Notes: generated from the letters alone by a model not told the origin. Positions 54,005 to 63,846 are shown, counted from the first letter of the stretch. The stretch is DNA of 64,000 nucleotides from Gammaproteobacteria bacterium (GCA_016744065.1 JADGFA010000014.1:1-64000); one strand, 5' to 3'. Numbers and translations: made by a program.

Positions 54005-54411
54005 TGCCATTGACACTACACGCCCAGTTACAGGCGGACTGCCATATGCTCGGAATGACAGGTGACTGTATTTTATTGTTACATAAAAATGCCCTTATCC
54101 CCTGGTTTATACTCGTGCCGGATACAGCAGAAAAAGAACTGTTTAAATTAGGGGCTGAGCACCAAAATAGAATACAGACATCTATAAACAGTCTGGCTCA
54201 TTTTGTAGAACAGCAGTTTAAAACGGACAAACTTAATATAGCGACTATTGGCAATATTGTATCCCAGTTACATATACATATAATCGGTCGATTTACGGAT
54301 GATTTTTGCTGGCCAGCACCAGTCTGGGGCCAGGCAGGCTCCGCTGATTATACTGAAGGGAAATTACAGAATATTAAACAGGCTTTACTCGATAAGAAAT
54401 TAATCGAGTGA
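54004..54411 (+). CDS. HIT-family nucleotide hydrolase/transferase
   Basis: A 135-residue cytoplasmic protein of the histidine-triad family. The nucleotide-binding segment WFILVPDTAEKELFKL and the triad region NIVSQLHIHIIGRF are visible; the catalytic triad reads HIHII, with the third position not a His, so activity may differ from Fhit/Hint. A FCWPAPVWGQ stretch follows, as in proteobacterial HIT relatives. Coupled to the unknown gene upstream. Confidence 0.8.
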   Translation: MPLTLHAQLQADCHMLGMTGDCILLLHKNALIPWFILVPDTAEKELFKLGAEHQNRIQTSINSLAHFVEQQFKTDKLNIATIGNIVSQLHIHIIGRFTDDFCWPAPVWGQAGSADYTEGKLQNIKQALLDKKLIE

Positions 54412-54524
54412 CGCACCTCTCCACATGCAAGAGCAAGGGAGCAAAAAAACTGAACCTACGCTCGTTGTACGCCACATAACAATAGTATTTTTAATATTAT
54501 CCATCAACGCCTGATAGCGATAAG

Positions 54525-55373
54525 TTACTCAGACCATTTGTCCAGATAACGAAGAAGGATCTGCTGGTTCTCTTTTTGAGAAAGCATACGATTATGCCCC
54601 CCCTGTGCCTTTTCTTTATATTTTTCACCCGTCGCATTTTCATATAGGCGAGTAACATGATCAGCAGCAATGATCTGGTCATCGGCGCTATAAATAAAAA
54701 GTTTAGGCTTATCCGGTAATGATGCAACATAATCCACAGGGTTATATTCTGTACTAATCATCAGCGATGCGGGCCATTGAAACGCCCAGGTCAGCCATGA
54801 GTTATCCAGCATCTCTCTGGTAATCTGACGATAGTCACTAAACGGTGACACGAATATCATGCCATCAATATTCTCTGGATGTCTGGCTAAATTATAAACA
54901 CCCATACTTGCCCCCATACTATGCCCTAGAATAAATAACTTTTTCTTTGAAGGTGCACGAGAGACAACATATTCCCTGGCACTTTGAATATCATCCATCA
55001 CACCCTCTATTTGTGCTTCCCCCTGCGATTTGCCATAACCACGATAATCAAAAATAAAAACATCATATTGATACTGTGTTAGCCAGTGAACGAAGCCTGA
55101 GTGTGTGCTTATATTTTCACCATTACCATGCAAAAAAAGTATGGTTGCCTTTGACTTTTCATCTGATGGAAACCACCAGCCATGCAAATTAAGCCCCGAC
55201 ATGCCTTTAAAATAGATATCTTCATACTTAATATGAAATTGCTCAGGTGTTGCAACATGTTGTTTTAGTGGTTGAAAAAAAACATTTGTACAGGCTGTTA
55301 TCTGTAGGACGATAAATATAATAACCACCCGATAAACATATAATAACCGGCTTTTAATAAATTTAATTTGCAT
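54525..55373 (-). CDS. Alpha/beta hydrolase, lipoprotein
   Basis: A 282-residue serine hydrolase with an N-terminal membrane segment ending in a lipobox (QITACTN), so probably tethered to the envelope. The oxyanion HGNGE, nucleophile elbow GHSMGAS, acid YSADDQII and base His in GGHNRML complete the triad. It resembles YfhR/BEM46-like hydrolases that work on acyl esters. The substrate is unknown. It stands alone. Confidence 0.85.
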   Translation of the reverse strand: MQIKFIKSRLLYVYRVVIIFIVLQITACTNVFFQPLKQHVATPEQFHIKYEDIYFKGMSGLNLHGWWFPSDEKSKATILFLHGNGENISTHSGFVHWLTQYQYDVFIFDYRGYGKSQGEAQIEGVMDDIQSAREYVVSRAPSKKKLFILGHSMGASMGVYNLARHPENIDGMIFVSPFSDYRQITREMLDNSWLTWAFQWPASLMISTEYNPVDYVASLPDKPKLFIYSADDQIIAADHVTRLYENATGEKYKEKAQGGHNRMLSQKENQQILLRYLDKWSE

Positions 55374-55547
55374 TATACTTCACTACTTTGGGGCTCCAGG
55401 GGGAGATCGGAGAGGTTCCAGGAAATATCAAAAACGTGACCTATCTTAACATCCTACTGTTGCATAACCAGCCTAAACTGCTAGTATTGGCATTGGATAC
55501 AATGCCTGTTATGGCAAATACTTAAGTAATTAACGGAGAAAAACAAG

Positions 55548-56024
55548 ATGAAAAGATTAGTATCAAGCACACTATTATTACTGGCTTCTTCAAGTGCATT
55601 TGCTGTAGCACCTGGTGGCCCTAACTGTGGCTGGGGCAACCTTTTATTTGACGGTCAGTCTGGCGTAGTTCCTCATTTTGCAGCATCTACAACAAATGGT
55701 ACTTCTGGTAACCACTCTTTCGGTATGACTACAGGCACTAACGGTTGTAGTGTTGATGGCGCACTTACCTATGGTGGAGCGTCTATGCTTGCATCTATGA
55801 TGGATGAGTTTTCAGAAGATGCCGCTAAAGGCGAAGGCGAAGCACTTACAGCCGTTGCTGTTGTTTTAGGTGTACAGCCTGCTGACCGTGCAAAATTTGC
55901 TCAACTGACGCACGATAACTTTAGCACTATTTTTCCTCATCAGGATGTGACTGCTGACCAGGTGATTGGATCATTACTGGATGTTATGAAATCTGATGAG
56001 CAAATGTCTAAATATGCAATCTAA
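55548..56024 (+). CDS. DUF3015 periplasmic protein
   Basis: A 158-residue exported protein. Signal peptide MKRLVSSTLLLLASSSAFAV is followed by PGGPNCGWGNLLFDGQSG, typical of DUF3015, and a second Cys (NGCSVDG) that may make a disulfide. The C-terminal half is helical (MDEFSEDAAKGEGEALTAVA). ACGGAG lies 11 bases before the ATG. It is followed by its own terminator and then by the Lnb-like gene, a frequent neighbour of DUF3015 genes. Function unknown. Confidence 0.85.
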   Translation: MKRLVSSTLLLLASSSAFAVAPGGPNCGWGNLLFDGQSGVVPHFAASTTNGTSGNHSFGMTTGTNGCSVDGALTYGGASMLASMMDEFSEDAAKGEGEALTAVAVVLGVQPADRAKFAQLTHDNFSTIFPHQDVTADQVIGSLLDVMKSDEQMSKYAI

Positions 56025-56051
56025 GCATCGTTAGTCACTGCTAAAAACAGC

Positions 56052-56093
56052 AAACCTGAGTTAATAACACTGTTTGTTAACTCAGGTTTTTTT
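56052..56093 (+). terminator. Rho-independent terminator after the DUF3015 gene
   Basis: AAACCTGAGTTAA (56052-56064) and TTAACTCAGGTTT (56077-56089) make a perfect 13-bp stem with a 12-base loop, then a T run. It lies 28 bases past the stop and separates this gene from the next, so the two are probably not simply one transcript. Confidence 0.88.
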
Positions 56094-56115
56094 ATTACCT
56101 AAGTAAACACCTTCC

Positions 56116-58023
56116 ATGCTTTTTTTAAATACACGATGGCTAATCGCTATTAACTTACTTGTCGCATTTTTTCTTTTTTCACATAATACACGTGCACAGG
56201 AACCTGAACACTTTTCTAGCCCTTCAATTAATAGTGCCATTTCGCAAAAATTATGGAATAACACAGAATGGATAAACCTGTTACATTATGCTCAATCGTC
56301 AGAAAATGAATACACAAGTAATGTAGTCGATCAAAAATTTTTCATTGCTGAAGATGGCAATGTAAACCCCCGCGGCGAATTAATTGCAACACTGAATGCT
56401 TTTTATTCAGAAGACACCTCCAATCCTGACAACCACGCACTGTGCCAATTTAAGGCCCGCGCTAAATGGCTAAAAAAACACCTGCCCGAAGAACTAATAA
56501 ACTTACCTGTTATTGAGTGCCCACTTTATAAAGAATGGCGAGACCTTATGCCGGCACACAAGGTTAGCCTGATTTTTCCAGCTTACCACCTCAATAGCCC
56601 ATCCTCTATGTTTGGTCATACCTTATTACGCATTGATCATGATGAAGATAAAAACAGCTCAAAATGGCTTTCTATGGCGGTCAACTTTGGTGCCAATATA
56701 AACAATGACGACAACTCTATTCTATACGCCTTTAAAGGCCTGGCGGGCGGTTACCCCGGGCTTTTTATTGTCACGCCCTACTTCAATAAAATCAAAGAAT
56801 ATAATCGATATGAAAACCGAGATATCTGGGAATACCCATTAAATCTGACACCCGCAGAAACAGAAGACATGATTTTACATTTGTGGGAACTTAAAGAGGT
56901 TGAGTTTAAATATTATTTTTTCGATGAAAACTGCTCATATCGTTTACTTGAGCTTCTACAGGTAGCTCGCCCAGGCCTGAAGTTAACAGAACAATTTGGT
57001 TTAACGGCCATTCCGGTTGATACTGTTCGCAGTATTGAAAATGCCAACCTGATTAATGGCGTCGTCTACCGACCCTCACAGGCGACAAACGTACAGTACT
57101 TACTTAGTCAATTAAATAGCGCTGAACAGGATTTTGCATTTAAACTATCTGAAGATGCAAAGCTAATTAATTCACAATCATTCAAACAATATGACCAGAA
57201 AACCCAAAACTTAATACTGGAAACAGCCTATCATTATTTACGTTACAAACAAAATGATACAGTTCGTTCAGACAGCATTGCCAATAATAGCTACCAGCTT
57301 CTTCTGGCAATAAACAGCAAACCTGAGTTTAAATCAACAACCGCCAGCCTTAATGAACAACAACGCCCTGAAAACGGCCACCTGAGTAAACGATTTGCCA
57401 TCACGGCGGGCAGGGATAATGAACAGAACTATGCCCAGTTTGATTTACGTATGTCCTTTCACAGCCTTGAAGATAGTTTAAAAGGTTTTCTTGAAGGTGC
57501 TCAAATCAATATTGGCAGCCTTTCTATCAGGGCGACTGAAGAAGAGGCCCAGTTACAACAACTCGACCTGATCAATATATTTTCCCTGACACCAAGAAAT
57601 AATTTTTTCCAGCCGCTCTCCTGGCGCGTTTCTGCAGGCCTGGAACAACAGATAATAAACAGTCAGGACCACTTAACCGGCCATGTTACTGCGGGAGCCG
57701 GAGTTGCTTACAAACTGTGGCCCCATTCCATACTGTATGGAATGATCACCGCCCGACTGGAAAGCAGCAGCCAGCATTCACAGGCTATTGAGCCTGCTTT
57801 AGGCATTTCAACGGGTCTGTTACAGCATTTCCCACTGGGAACAGCTCACCTGGAGTTCAGTGGTGAAGAGTTTTACCATGATGAATTCCGCCATCGAGTC
57901 GAGTTCACTCAAAATATTAATCTGCAACGCAATCACGCCATACAGCTTTCTGTTCTACGCCAACACCAGACAGACCTTTACTTTACAGAAGCCCAAATTA
58001 GCTACCATTACTTTTTTCACTGA
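56116..58023 (+). CDS. Lnb-like DUF4105 envelope protein with predicted beta-barrel C-terminus
   Basis: A 635-residue exported protein (hydrophobic signal LIAINLLVAFFLFS). Residues about 40-330 are the DUF4105 domain related to lipoprotein transacylase Lnb: catalytic His in SSMFGHTLLRIDHD and Cys in FDENCSYRLLELLQ. The C-terminal half (about 400-635) shows alternating beta strands ending YFTEAQISYHYFFH, an aromatic terminus typical of an outer-membrane barrel. Its role in Gram-negatives is unknown; acyl transfer is inferred from the family. It follows the DUF3015 gene. Confidence 0.8.
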   Translation: MLFLNTRWLIAINLLVAFFLFSHNTRAQEPEHFSSPSINSAISQKLWNNTEWINLLHYAQSSENEYTSNVVDQKFFIAEDGNVNPRGELIATLNAFYSEDTSNPDNHALCQFKARAKWLKKHLPEELINLPVIECPLYKEWRDLMPAHKVSLIFPAYHLNSPSSMFGHTLLRIDHDEDKNSSKWLSMAVNFGANINNDDNSILYAFKGLAGGYPGLFIVTPYFNKIKEYNRYENRDIWEYPLNLTPAETEDMILHLWELKEVEFKYYFFDENCSYRLLELLQVARPGLKLTEQFGLTAIPVDTVRSIENANLINGVVYRPSQATNVQYLLSQLNSAEQDFAFKLSEDAKLINSQSFKQYDQKTQNLILETAYHYLRYKQNDTVRSDSIANNSYQLLLAINSKPEFKSTTASLNEQQRPENGHLSKRFAITAGRDNEQNYAQFDLRMSFHSLEDSLKGFLEGAQINIGSLSIRATEEEAQLQQLDLINIFSLTPRNNFFQPLSWRVSAGLEQQIINSQDHLTGHVTAGAGVAYKLWPHSILYGMITARLESSSQHSQAIEPALGISTGLLQHFPLGTAHLEFSGEEFYHDEFRHRVEFTQNINLQRNHAIQLSVLRQHQTDLYFTEAQISYHYFFH

Positions 58024-58117
58024 TCATAGCCCCGTTACCGTTTATCAAGTTTTGTACCGAGGCACTGGCTTTAATGTAGTATACTGCTCCTCCGAATAAA
58101 CCCATCAGGACTCTATC

Positions 58118-58528
58118 GTGCTCTTAAAACTCCTTCGTAATGGCCTGGGAAACCTGATTATTTTTATTAGCTTTTTTATCCCCATCAAAAGACTAAAGCG
58201 CTCAACAGATGATCAGGAGTGTGTAAATAATGCAACCCGCTCCATGTCCCTCTATCAATTTCATGCCTGCCCTTTTTGCCTGAAAACACGTAGAGCCTTT
58301 AAAAAATTAAACCTGAATATACAGACACGCGATGCCCTGAAAAACCCTCATCGCGCTGATTTACTCGCTGAAGGTGGCACCATCAAGGTCCCCTGCTTGC
58401 GCATTGACAGCAATAACAAAACCACATGGTTATATGAATCAAACGATATTATTGATTACCTTGAGCAGCACTTTGGTGAAGCAAGCACACCCTGTAGCGA
58501 GCTAAATTACCAGAATACATCTGATTAA
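58118..58528 (+). CDS. Membrane-anchored glutaredoxin-like protein
   Basis: A 136-residue protein. An N-terminal membrane helix (GNLIIFISFFIPI) followed by KRLKRS leaves the domain in the cytoplasm. The thioredoxin-fold domain begins SLYQFHACPFCLKTRRAF with the dithiol CPFC, then IKVPCLRI (cis-Pro) and YESNDIIDYLEQHF. It starts at GTG 58118. It lies 18 bases before a GST gene and both probably work with glutathione. Confidence 0.85.
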   Translation: MLLKLLRNGLGNLIIFISFFIPIKRLKRSTDDQECVNNATRSMSLYQFHACPFCLKTRRAFKKLNLNIQTRDALKNPHRADLLAEGGTIKVPCLRIDSNNKTTWLYESNDIIDYLEQHFGEASTPCSELNYQNTSD

Positions 58529-58546
58529 ATTAATACGGCACATTAA

Positions 58547-59230
58547 ATGCCAGACCAGACAGGCCCAGACAAGACAGGCATTGACCAGATACCCGTTCTC
58601 TATAGCTTTAGACGTTGCCCTTATGCGATACGCGCACGGCTAGCTATACGCTACAGCAAACTTCGCGTTGAACTGAGAGAAGTTGATTTAAAAAATAAAC
58701 CTGCACAACTGCTACTGGCATCCCCCAAAGGCACTGTACCGGTTTTAGTCTGTCAGAATAAAACGGTTATAGATGAAAGCCTTGATATTATGTCATGGGC
58801 ATTAGAACACAACGACCCTCAGAACTGGCTAGTCAATTCTGAACACGCCAAAACAGATCCTTTAATCCTGCAAAATGACACCCTGTTCAAAGTTAATCTG
58901 GACCACTACAAGTATGCTGATCGCTTCCCTGAATTACCGGCGCACTCATACAGACAACAGGGGGAGATTTTTTTAAAACAACTGGAACAAAGGCTTAGTA
59001 AACAAGCTTTTTTAACTGGAAACTCAGCCTCACTAACGGATATTGCTATATTTCCATTTATTCGACAATTCGCATATGTAGATATGCACTGGTTTGAAAC
59101 ATCGCCCTATCCTGAATTGCGTAACTGGCTAGCTCGATGGCTCGAATCTGAACTATTTCTATCTATTATGCACAAACACTTATACTGGCAAGCAGAATCT
59201 AAAGAACATAAGAAACCCATTATTTTCTAA
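58547..59230 (+). CDS. Glutathione S-transferase family protein
   Basis: A 227-residue two-domain protein. The N-terminal thioredoxin fold has YSFRRCPYAIRARLAIRYS, a Cys at the glutathione site, KGTVPVLVC (cis-Pro) and DESLDIMSWAL (Glu/Ser that hold the gamma-glutamyl part). The C-terminal helical domain contains LTGNSASLTDIAIFPFIRQF, the N-capping motif. It is directly after the glutaredoxin gene. The substrate is unknown. Confidence 0.88.
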   Translation: MPDQTGPDKTGIDQIPVLYSFRRCPYAIRARLAIRYSKLRVELREVDLKNKPAQLLLASPKGTVPVLVCQNKTVIDESLDIMSWALEHNDPQNWLVNSEHAKTDPLILQNDTLFKVNLDHYKYADRFPELPAHSYRQQGEIFLKQLEQRLSKQAFLTGNSASLTDIAIFPFIRQFAYVDMHWFETSPYPELRNWLARWLESELFLSIMHKHLYWQAESKEHKKPIIF

Positions 59231-59351
59231 CGCAGTAAAAAGAACGATTAGGCCTCTATACGAACCCTGATTACTGTTCTAGTATATTAATATAGCAATA
59301 TTAATACTGGCACATTAAATAGATAATAATAATGAATAAAAGGAAAATCAT

Positions 59352-61022
59352 ATGACTCATGCGTGGTACTCCAGCTACCCTGAAGGCATTCCCCATGAAG
59401 CGGATATAGCCGCCTATGATTCTCTGGTTGATGTATTAGAACAGGCCTGCACTCAATATAGCAACAACCCCTGTTTCTGTAATTACGGAAAAACCATATC
59501 CTATCAGGCGTTTGATACCGACACCCGAAAACTGGCTTCTTTTTTACAGAATCAACTGGCAATGAACAAGGGCGATAAAATCGCTATCATGATGCCAAAC
59601 TTATTACAGAACCCCATTTCAATTTTCGCATCACTCCGTGCAGGTCTCACCGTTGTTAATACCAACCCACTCTATACCGCAAAGGAATTAAAACACCAAT
59701 TACGTGATTCAGGTGCAAGCACGATTATTATTCTGGAAAATTTTGCCACCACACTTCAACAGGTCATAAAAGACACACCCATAAAAAATGTTATTGTGAC
59801 ACGCATGGGAGACAAGCTGGATTTTCCAAAATCAGCCATTATAAATCTGGTTGTTAAACATGTTAAAAAAATGGTTCCTGATTTTAATTTACCAGGTAGT
59901 TACACTTTTAAACAATGCCTGTCCCAGGGCGATATTTCAAAATACACACGACCCACACTAAACCAGCAGGACTATGCTTTTTTACAATATACCGGAGGAA
60001 CCACAGGTGTCGCCAAGGGAGCTATACTCACCCATGGAAATATGGTGAGCAATCTGCAACAGGTTTCCGCATGGATAGAACCTTTTGCAGAAAAAGGCAA
60101 AGAACATATTATTACCGCCTTACCGCTTTATCATATTTTCTCTTTACTGGCGAACTGCATTTTTTTTATGAAGATGGGTGGTTTAAATCATTTAATAACC
60201 AACCCCCGTGATATGAAAAACTTTGTTAAAGAACTAAAAAGTGTAAAATTCACTGCGATGACAGGTGTAAACACCTTATTTAACGGGCTTTTAAATACAC
60301 CCGGATTTTCAGACATCGATTTTTCCAGCTTTAGAATGACACTAGGCGGGGGCATGGCAGTGCAAAAAAGCGTTGCCGAAAAATGGCAAAAAGTAACTGG
60401 GCAAACATTACTCGAAGCATATGGCCTGACAGAAACATCACCCGCTGTTTGCATAAACCCGATGAACCTTAAAAACTATAATAGGAAAATTGGCCTGCCG
60501 ATGCCATCCACTGATGTCTGCATTATGGATGATAACAACAATATATTGCCAACAGGTGAAAACGGTGAAATTTGCATAAAAGGCCCCCAGGTCACTCAGG
60601 GTTACTACAACCGCCCTGAAGAAACCGCACTTGTTTTTGACAGCAATGGCTGGTTTCATAGCGGCGATATCGGATTTATGGACGAGCAAGGTTACTTTCA
60701 GATTGTCGACCGTAAAAAAGATATGATTATTGTTTCTGGTTTTAATGTATACCCTAATGAAGTAGAAAGCGTCATTGCCAGTCATCAGGATATTATTGAA
60801 GTGGGGGTTATTGGCATTCCCGATGACACGTGTGGTGAAGTCGTTATGGCTGTTGTCGTTTGTCGAAATAGCCAGTTAACCGAGCATGATATTCGTACCC
60901 ACTGCGAACTTTCCCTGACACGTTACAAGATACCCAAACGTATAGAATTTGTATCTGAAGTACCTAAAACAAATGTGGGCAAAATCCTCAGACGTGAACT
61001 TCGGGATATGTTTGTTAAATAA
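59352..61022 (+). CDS. fadD: Long-chain fatty acid-CoA ligase, FadD-like
   Basis: A 556-residue adenylate-forming enzyme that activates fatty acids with ATP and CoA at the inner membrane. The P-loop YTGGTTGVAKGAILTHGN, LEAYGLTETSP, WFHSGDIGFMDEQGYFQIVD, RKKDMIIVSGFNVYPNEVE and the C-terminal catalytic Lys in PKTNVGKILRREL are all present. Length is normal. AAGGAAAA precedes the ATG. It stands alone. Confidence 0.92.
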   Translation: MTHAWYSSYPEGIPHEADIAAYDSLVDVLEQACTQYSNNPCFCNYGKTISYQAFDTDTRKLASFLQNQLAMNKGDKIAIMMPNLLQNPISIFASLRAGLTVVNTNPLYTAKELKHQLRDSGASTIIILENFATTLQQVIKDTPIKNVIVTRMGDKLDFPKSAIINLVVKHVKKMVPDFNLPGSYTFKQCLSQGDISKYTRPTLNQQDYAFLQYTGGTTGVAKGAILTHGNMVSNLQQVSAWIEPFAEKGKEHIITALPLYHIFSLLANCIFFMKMGGLNHLITNPRDMKNFVKELKSVKFTAMTGVNTLFNGLLNTPGFSDIDFSSFRMTLGGGMAVQKSVAEKWQKVTGQTLLEAYGLTETSPAVCINPMNLKNYNRKIGLPMPSTDVCIMDDNNNILPTGENGEICIKGPQVTQGYYNRPEETALVFDSNGWFHSGDIGFMDEQGYFQIVDRKKDMIIVSGFNVYPNEVESVIASHQDIIEVGVIGIPDDTCGEVVMAVVVCRNSQLTEHDIRTHCELSLTRYKIPKRIEFVSEVPKTNVGKILRRELRDMFVK

Positions 61023-61161
61023 ATCATAGCAATTTGTGCCTGTAGTTAAGCGCCTGCGATTTATTTATCTGAAATCAGACCCACTGCCCCAACACTTCTC
61101 CCTCGCTACCTTCTCCATATTCAAGTAAAATACGCATTCCGAATTTAACAGAAATAATCAC

Positions 61162-62040
61162 ATGAGCCTGCATACCAGCCATATTAGCAATCTGAAATTA
61201 CGCCACAAGGGCAAAGTCCGCGATATCTATGATATTGACGACGACCATATGCTGATTATTACTAGCGACCGTATATCGGCTTTTGATGTAATTATGCCAA
61301 CTGCCATACCTGAAAAAGGCACTATTCTTAATGACGTCACCCGCTTCTGGCTTGATAAACTAAAACATATCATCCCTAATCACCTTGCCGACATTCCACT
61401 TGCTGAAGTCATTACCAATGAACAGGAGCGTAAAGCCGTAAATAAACACGCTATGATCGTTAAAAAACTAAAAGCCTTACCCGTAGAAGCGATCGTTCGC
61501 GGTTATATTATCGGATCGGGCTGGAAAGACTATCAGAAAACAGGCGCCATCTGCGGTATCAATTTACCCGAAGGTTTGCGACTGGCCGATAAATTACCTG
61601 AACCTGTTTACACGCCATCAAGCAAAGCCAATGTTGGTGAACATGATGAAAATATAGATTATGCAGCCACCGAAAAATTGCTTGGTTCCGATATGGCAAA
61701 ACAGGTGAAAGAGGTCAGCCTTAAACTTTATAAAGCAGCAGCCGAGTTTGCATTAGAAAGAGGTATTATTATCGCCGATACAAAATTTGAATTTGGTGTC
61801 GATAAAAATAACCAGCTCGTTTTAATTGATGAAGTGTTAACACCTGACTCTTCACGTTTCTGGCCCGCAGACAAATACAAACCCGGCAGTAGCCCAATCA
61901 GTTTCGATAAACAATTTGTTCGTGATTACCTAGAGACCTTAGACTGGGATAAAACCTCCCCTGGCCCGAAACTTCCCCAGGAGATTGTTGATAAAACCGC
62001 TGAAAAATATAAAGAAGCCCTTGAGAGACTAACAAAATAA
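61162..62040 (+). CDS. purC: SAICAR synthetase PurC (long form)
   Basis: A 292-residue enzyme of purine synthesis that adds aspartate to CAIR. Motifs are KLRHKGKVRDIYDIDDDHML, TSDRISAFDVIMPTAIPEKG, VRGYIIGSGWKDYQKTG and LIDEVLTPDSSRFWP. It is longer than the E. coli enzyme (237) and belongs to the roughly 290-residue group. It is followed by bioD after an 80-bp gap; no other pur genes are near. Confidence 0.95.
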   Translation: MSLHTSHISNLKLRHKGKVRDIYDIDDDHMLIITSDRISAFDVIMPTAIPEKGTILNDVTRFWLDKLKHIIPNHLADIPLAEVITNEQERKAVNKHAMIVKKLKALPVEAIVRGYIIGSGWKDYQKTGAICGINLPEGLRLADKLPEPVYTPSSKANVGEHDENIDYAATEKLLGSDMAKQVKEVSLKLYKAAAEFALERGIIIADTKFEFGVDKNNQLVLIDEVLTPDSSRFWPADKYKPGSSPISFDKQFVRDYLETLDWDKTSPGPKLPQEIVDKTAEKYKEALERLTK

Positions 62041-62119
62041 TAAGTCGCCTGTCTTTTATAAAAACAAATAGAGAAAACTTTATTTTTATTTATAACACTC
62101 ACGGCTTATAAATTTCATT

Positions 62120-62785
62120 ATGAAAGGCATCTTCATAACGGGTACCGACACCAATGTAGGAAAAACCTATATTGCATGCCAGATAGCCGCTGAACTAAAA
62201 TCTCGTAACATCAATGTTATTCCAAGAAAACCTGTTGAAACAGGTTGCAAGTTAATCAATGGCCTTCTTCACCCCAATGATGCCGACCTATTATTAAAAG
62301 CCTCCGGATCAAATATCACACTTGACGAGGTTTGTCCTAACCGATTCTCTCCAGCGATATCTCCACAAATTGCTGCATCTCATGCAGGTAAGTTAATTAC
62401 ATTAAATCAATTAGTAGATTCCTGCACAAACTCGATTTCACAACAAAATTTTTTACTGGTAGAAGGCGCAGGCGGATTTTATTCTCCAATCTGTAACCAG
62501 TCTACGAATGCCGATTTGGCTAAAGAGCTAAATTTACCTGTGATACTGGTTGTTGAGGACAAACTTGGGGCTGTAAACCAGGCACTACTGGCTGTGTGCG
62601 CAATTGATAAATACCAGCTTGAAATTAACGCTATTGTATTAAATAAATGCAGCTCATCCAGTCAAAACAAATTAATTGATAACGTATTAGAAATAAAAAA
62701 ATTCATAAATTATCCTGTATATAAAACCCACTACAAACAAAATATAAATCCTGAATTTTACTCTCAATTACTTTCCAGGTTATAA
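62120..62785 (+). CDS. bioD: Dethiobiotin synthetase BioD
   Basis: A 221-residue ATPase that closes the ureido ring of dethiobiotin. The P-loop ITGTDTNVGKTYIACQIA, RKPVETGC (substrate Lys/Thr) and VEGAGGFYSPI are conserved. Length is normal. It is detached from bioABFC, which are not in the window. Confidence 0.95.
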   Translation: MKGIFITGTDTNVGKTYIACQIAAELKSRNINVIPRKPVETGCKLINGLLHPNDADLLLKASGSNITLDEVCPNRFSPAISPQIAASHAGKLITLNQLVDSCTNSISQQNFLLVEGAGGFYSPICNQSTNADLAKELNLPVILVVEDKLGAVNQALLAVCAIDKYQLEINAIVLNKCSSSSQNKLIDNVLEIKKFINYPVYKTHYKQNINPEFYSQLLSRL

Positions 62786-62945
62786 ATCTATCTCTTTGTC
62801 ACAGCCTCGTCACACCTTTGTCATAAAAATAAATTTAATAAAAAAGTATTTATTGACATAAAACATGTTCAATTAGTAAAGCGCGCCTTATTATTCCGCT
62901 CTGGAGAATTACATATAACAATATATTTATCAGGAGAATAAAATA

Positions 62946-63770
62946 ATGAATTACAGAAAACTATTACCCCTTTCCTTTATAGGCCTGAGCCTTATCATCA
63001 CTGGCTGCTCATCTAGCGATGATGATGGTGCTGCTGGTGGCACTAAAAACGTCGGCCTGCCATTTGATGCAATTACAATCACCACTGATAATGCAGAAGC
63101 CGTTTCAGTTTCCGCATTATCATCTATTGACGCTGCAGACAGCCTCATTGGTGTAAATTCAAGCCTGCCACCAATCCAGGCCACTATTAAGGCGATTACC
63201 GATATTACATTCAATAGAGATAGACACGCCTCTTCAATTGCTACTGGAATATCCGACTCAAGCACTTGCCCTGGTGGCGGCACATACTCTGATACCTGGA
63301 ATGAAACAGGTAACTCTGAAGCGGGTTCTGCATCTGGTTCTGTCACATTTACTTCATGTGCAATTATATCGACTGTTACCTACAATGGTAACCTTACCTA
63401 TAGCTATACCTGGGCAGCAGATGGAGGTTATACCGATATTGCCAATGGCACCATTACGATAACAGATACATCCTCATCTGAATCATTTACAATGACTATG
63501 GACATTACTGAGACTGGAAATGAGTTTTCTGGGGACTACAGCATTGGCATGTCCTACAGTGTTACGGGAACTTCAGTAGGTGGTTTCCTGGCTGAAACTT
63601 CACAAAACTTAACGGGTACCAACTTTAATGATATATCTAGTGGCCAGTTAATTATTACTGGTGCAGATAGCACTCGACTAAGAGTCACGGTCACTAGTAC
63701 TAACACTGCCACTTATGAACTTGATAATGGCGATGGTACTTTTGTTATGCTAGGCACGATTACTGTCTAA
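62946..63770 (+). CDS. Hypothetical Thr/Ser-rich lipoprotein
   Basis: A 274-residue protein with a lipoprotein signal (lipobox ITGC) followed by an acidic linker (SSSDDDGAAGG). The mature part is rich in Thr, Ser and Gly with alternating beta strands (SASGSVTFTSCAII, NGNLTYSYTWAADGG, NGTITITDTSSS), suggesting a surface beta-structure. Two Cys (SSTCPGGG, TSCAI) may pair. No family recognised. Followed by its own terminator. Confidence 0.75.
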   Translation: MNYRKLLPLSFIGLSLIITGCSSSDDDGAAGGTKNVGLPFDAITITTDNAEAVSVSALSSIDAADSLIGVNSSLPPIQATIKAITDITFNRDRHASSIATGISDSSTCPGGGTYSDTWNETGNSEAGSASGSVTFTSCAIISTVTYNGNLTYSYTWAADGGYTDIANGTITITDTSSSESFTMTMDITETGNEFSGDYSIGMSYSVTGTSVGGFLAETSQNLTGTNFNDISSGQLIITGADSTRLRVTVTSTNTATYELDNGDGTFVMLGTITV

Positions 63771-63794
63771 ACAATATTTTGCTAAACTAATATA

Positions 63795-63828
63795 GCAGGC
63801 ACGGAACATTCCGTGCCTGCTTATTTTT
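63795..63828 (+). terminator. Rho-independent terminator after the lipoprotein gene
   Basis: GCAGGCACGGAA (63795-63806) and TTCCGTGCCTGC (63809-63820) form a perfect 12-bp stem with a two-base nominal loop, then TTATTTTTAT. It lies 24 bases past the stop codon. Confidence 0.85.
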
Positions 63829-63846
63829 ATTTCTACTTATTACATT

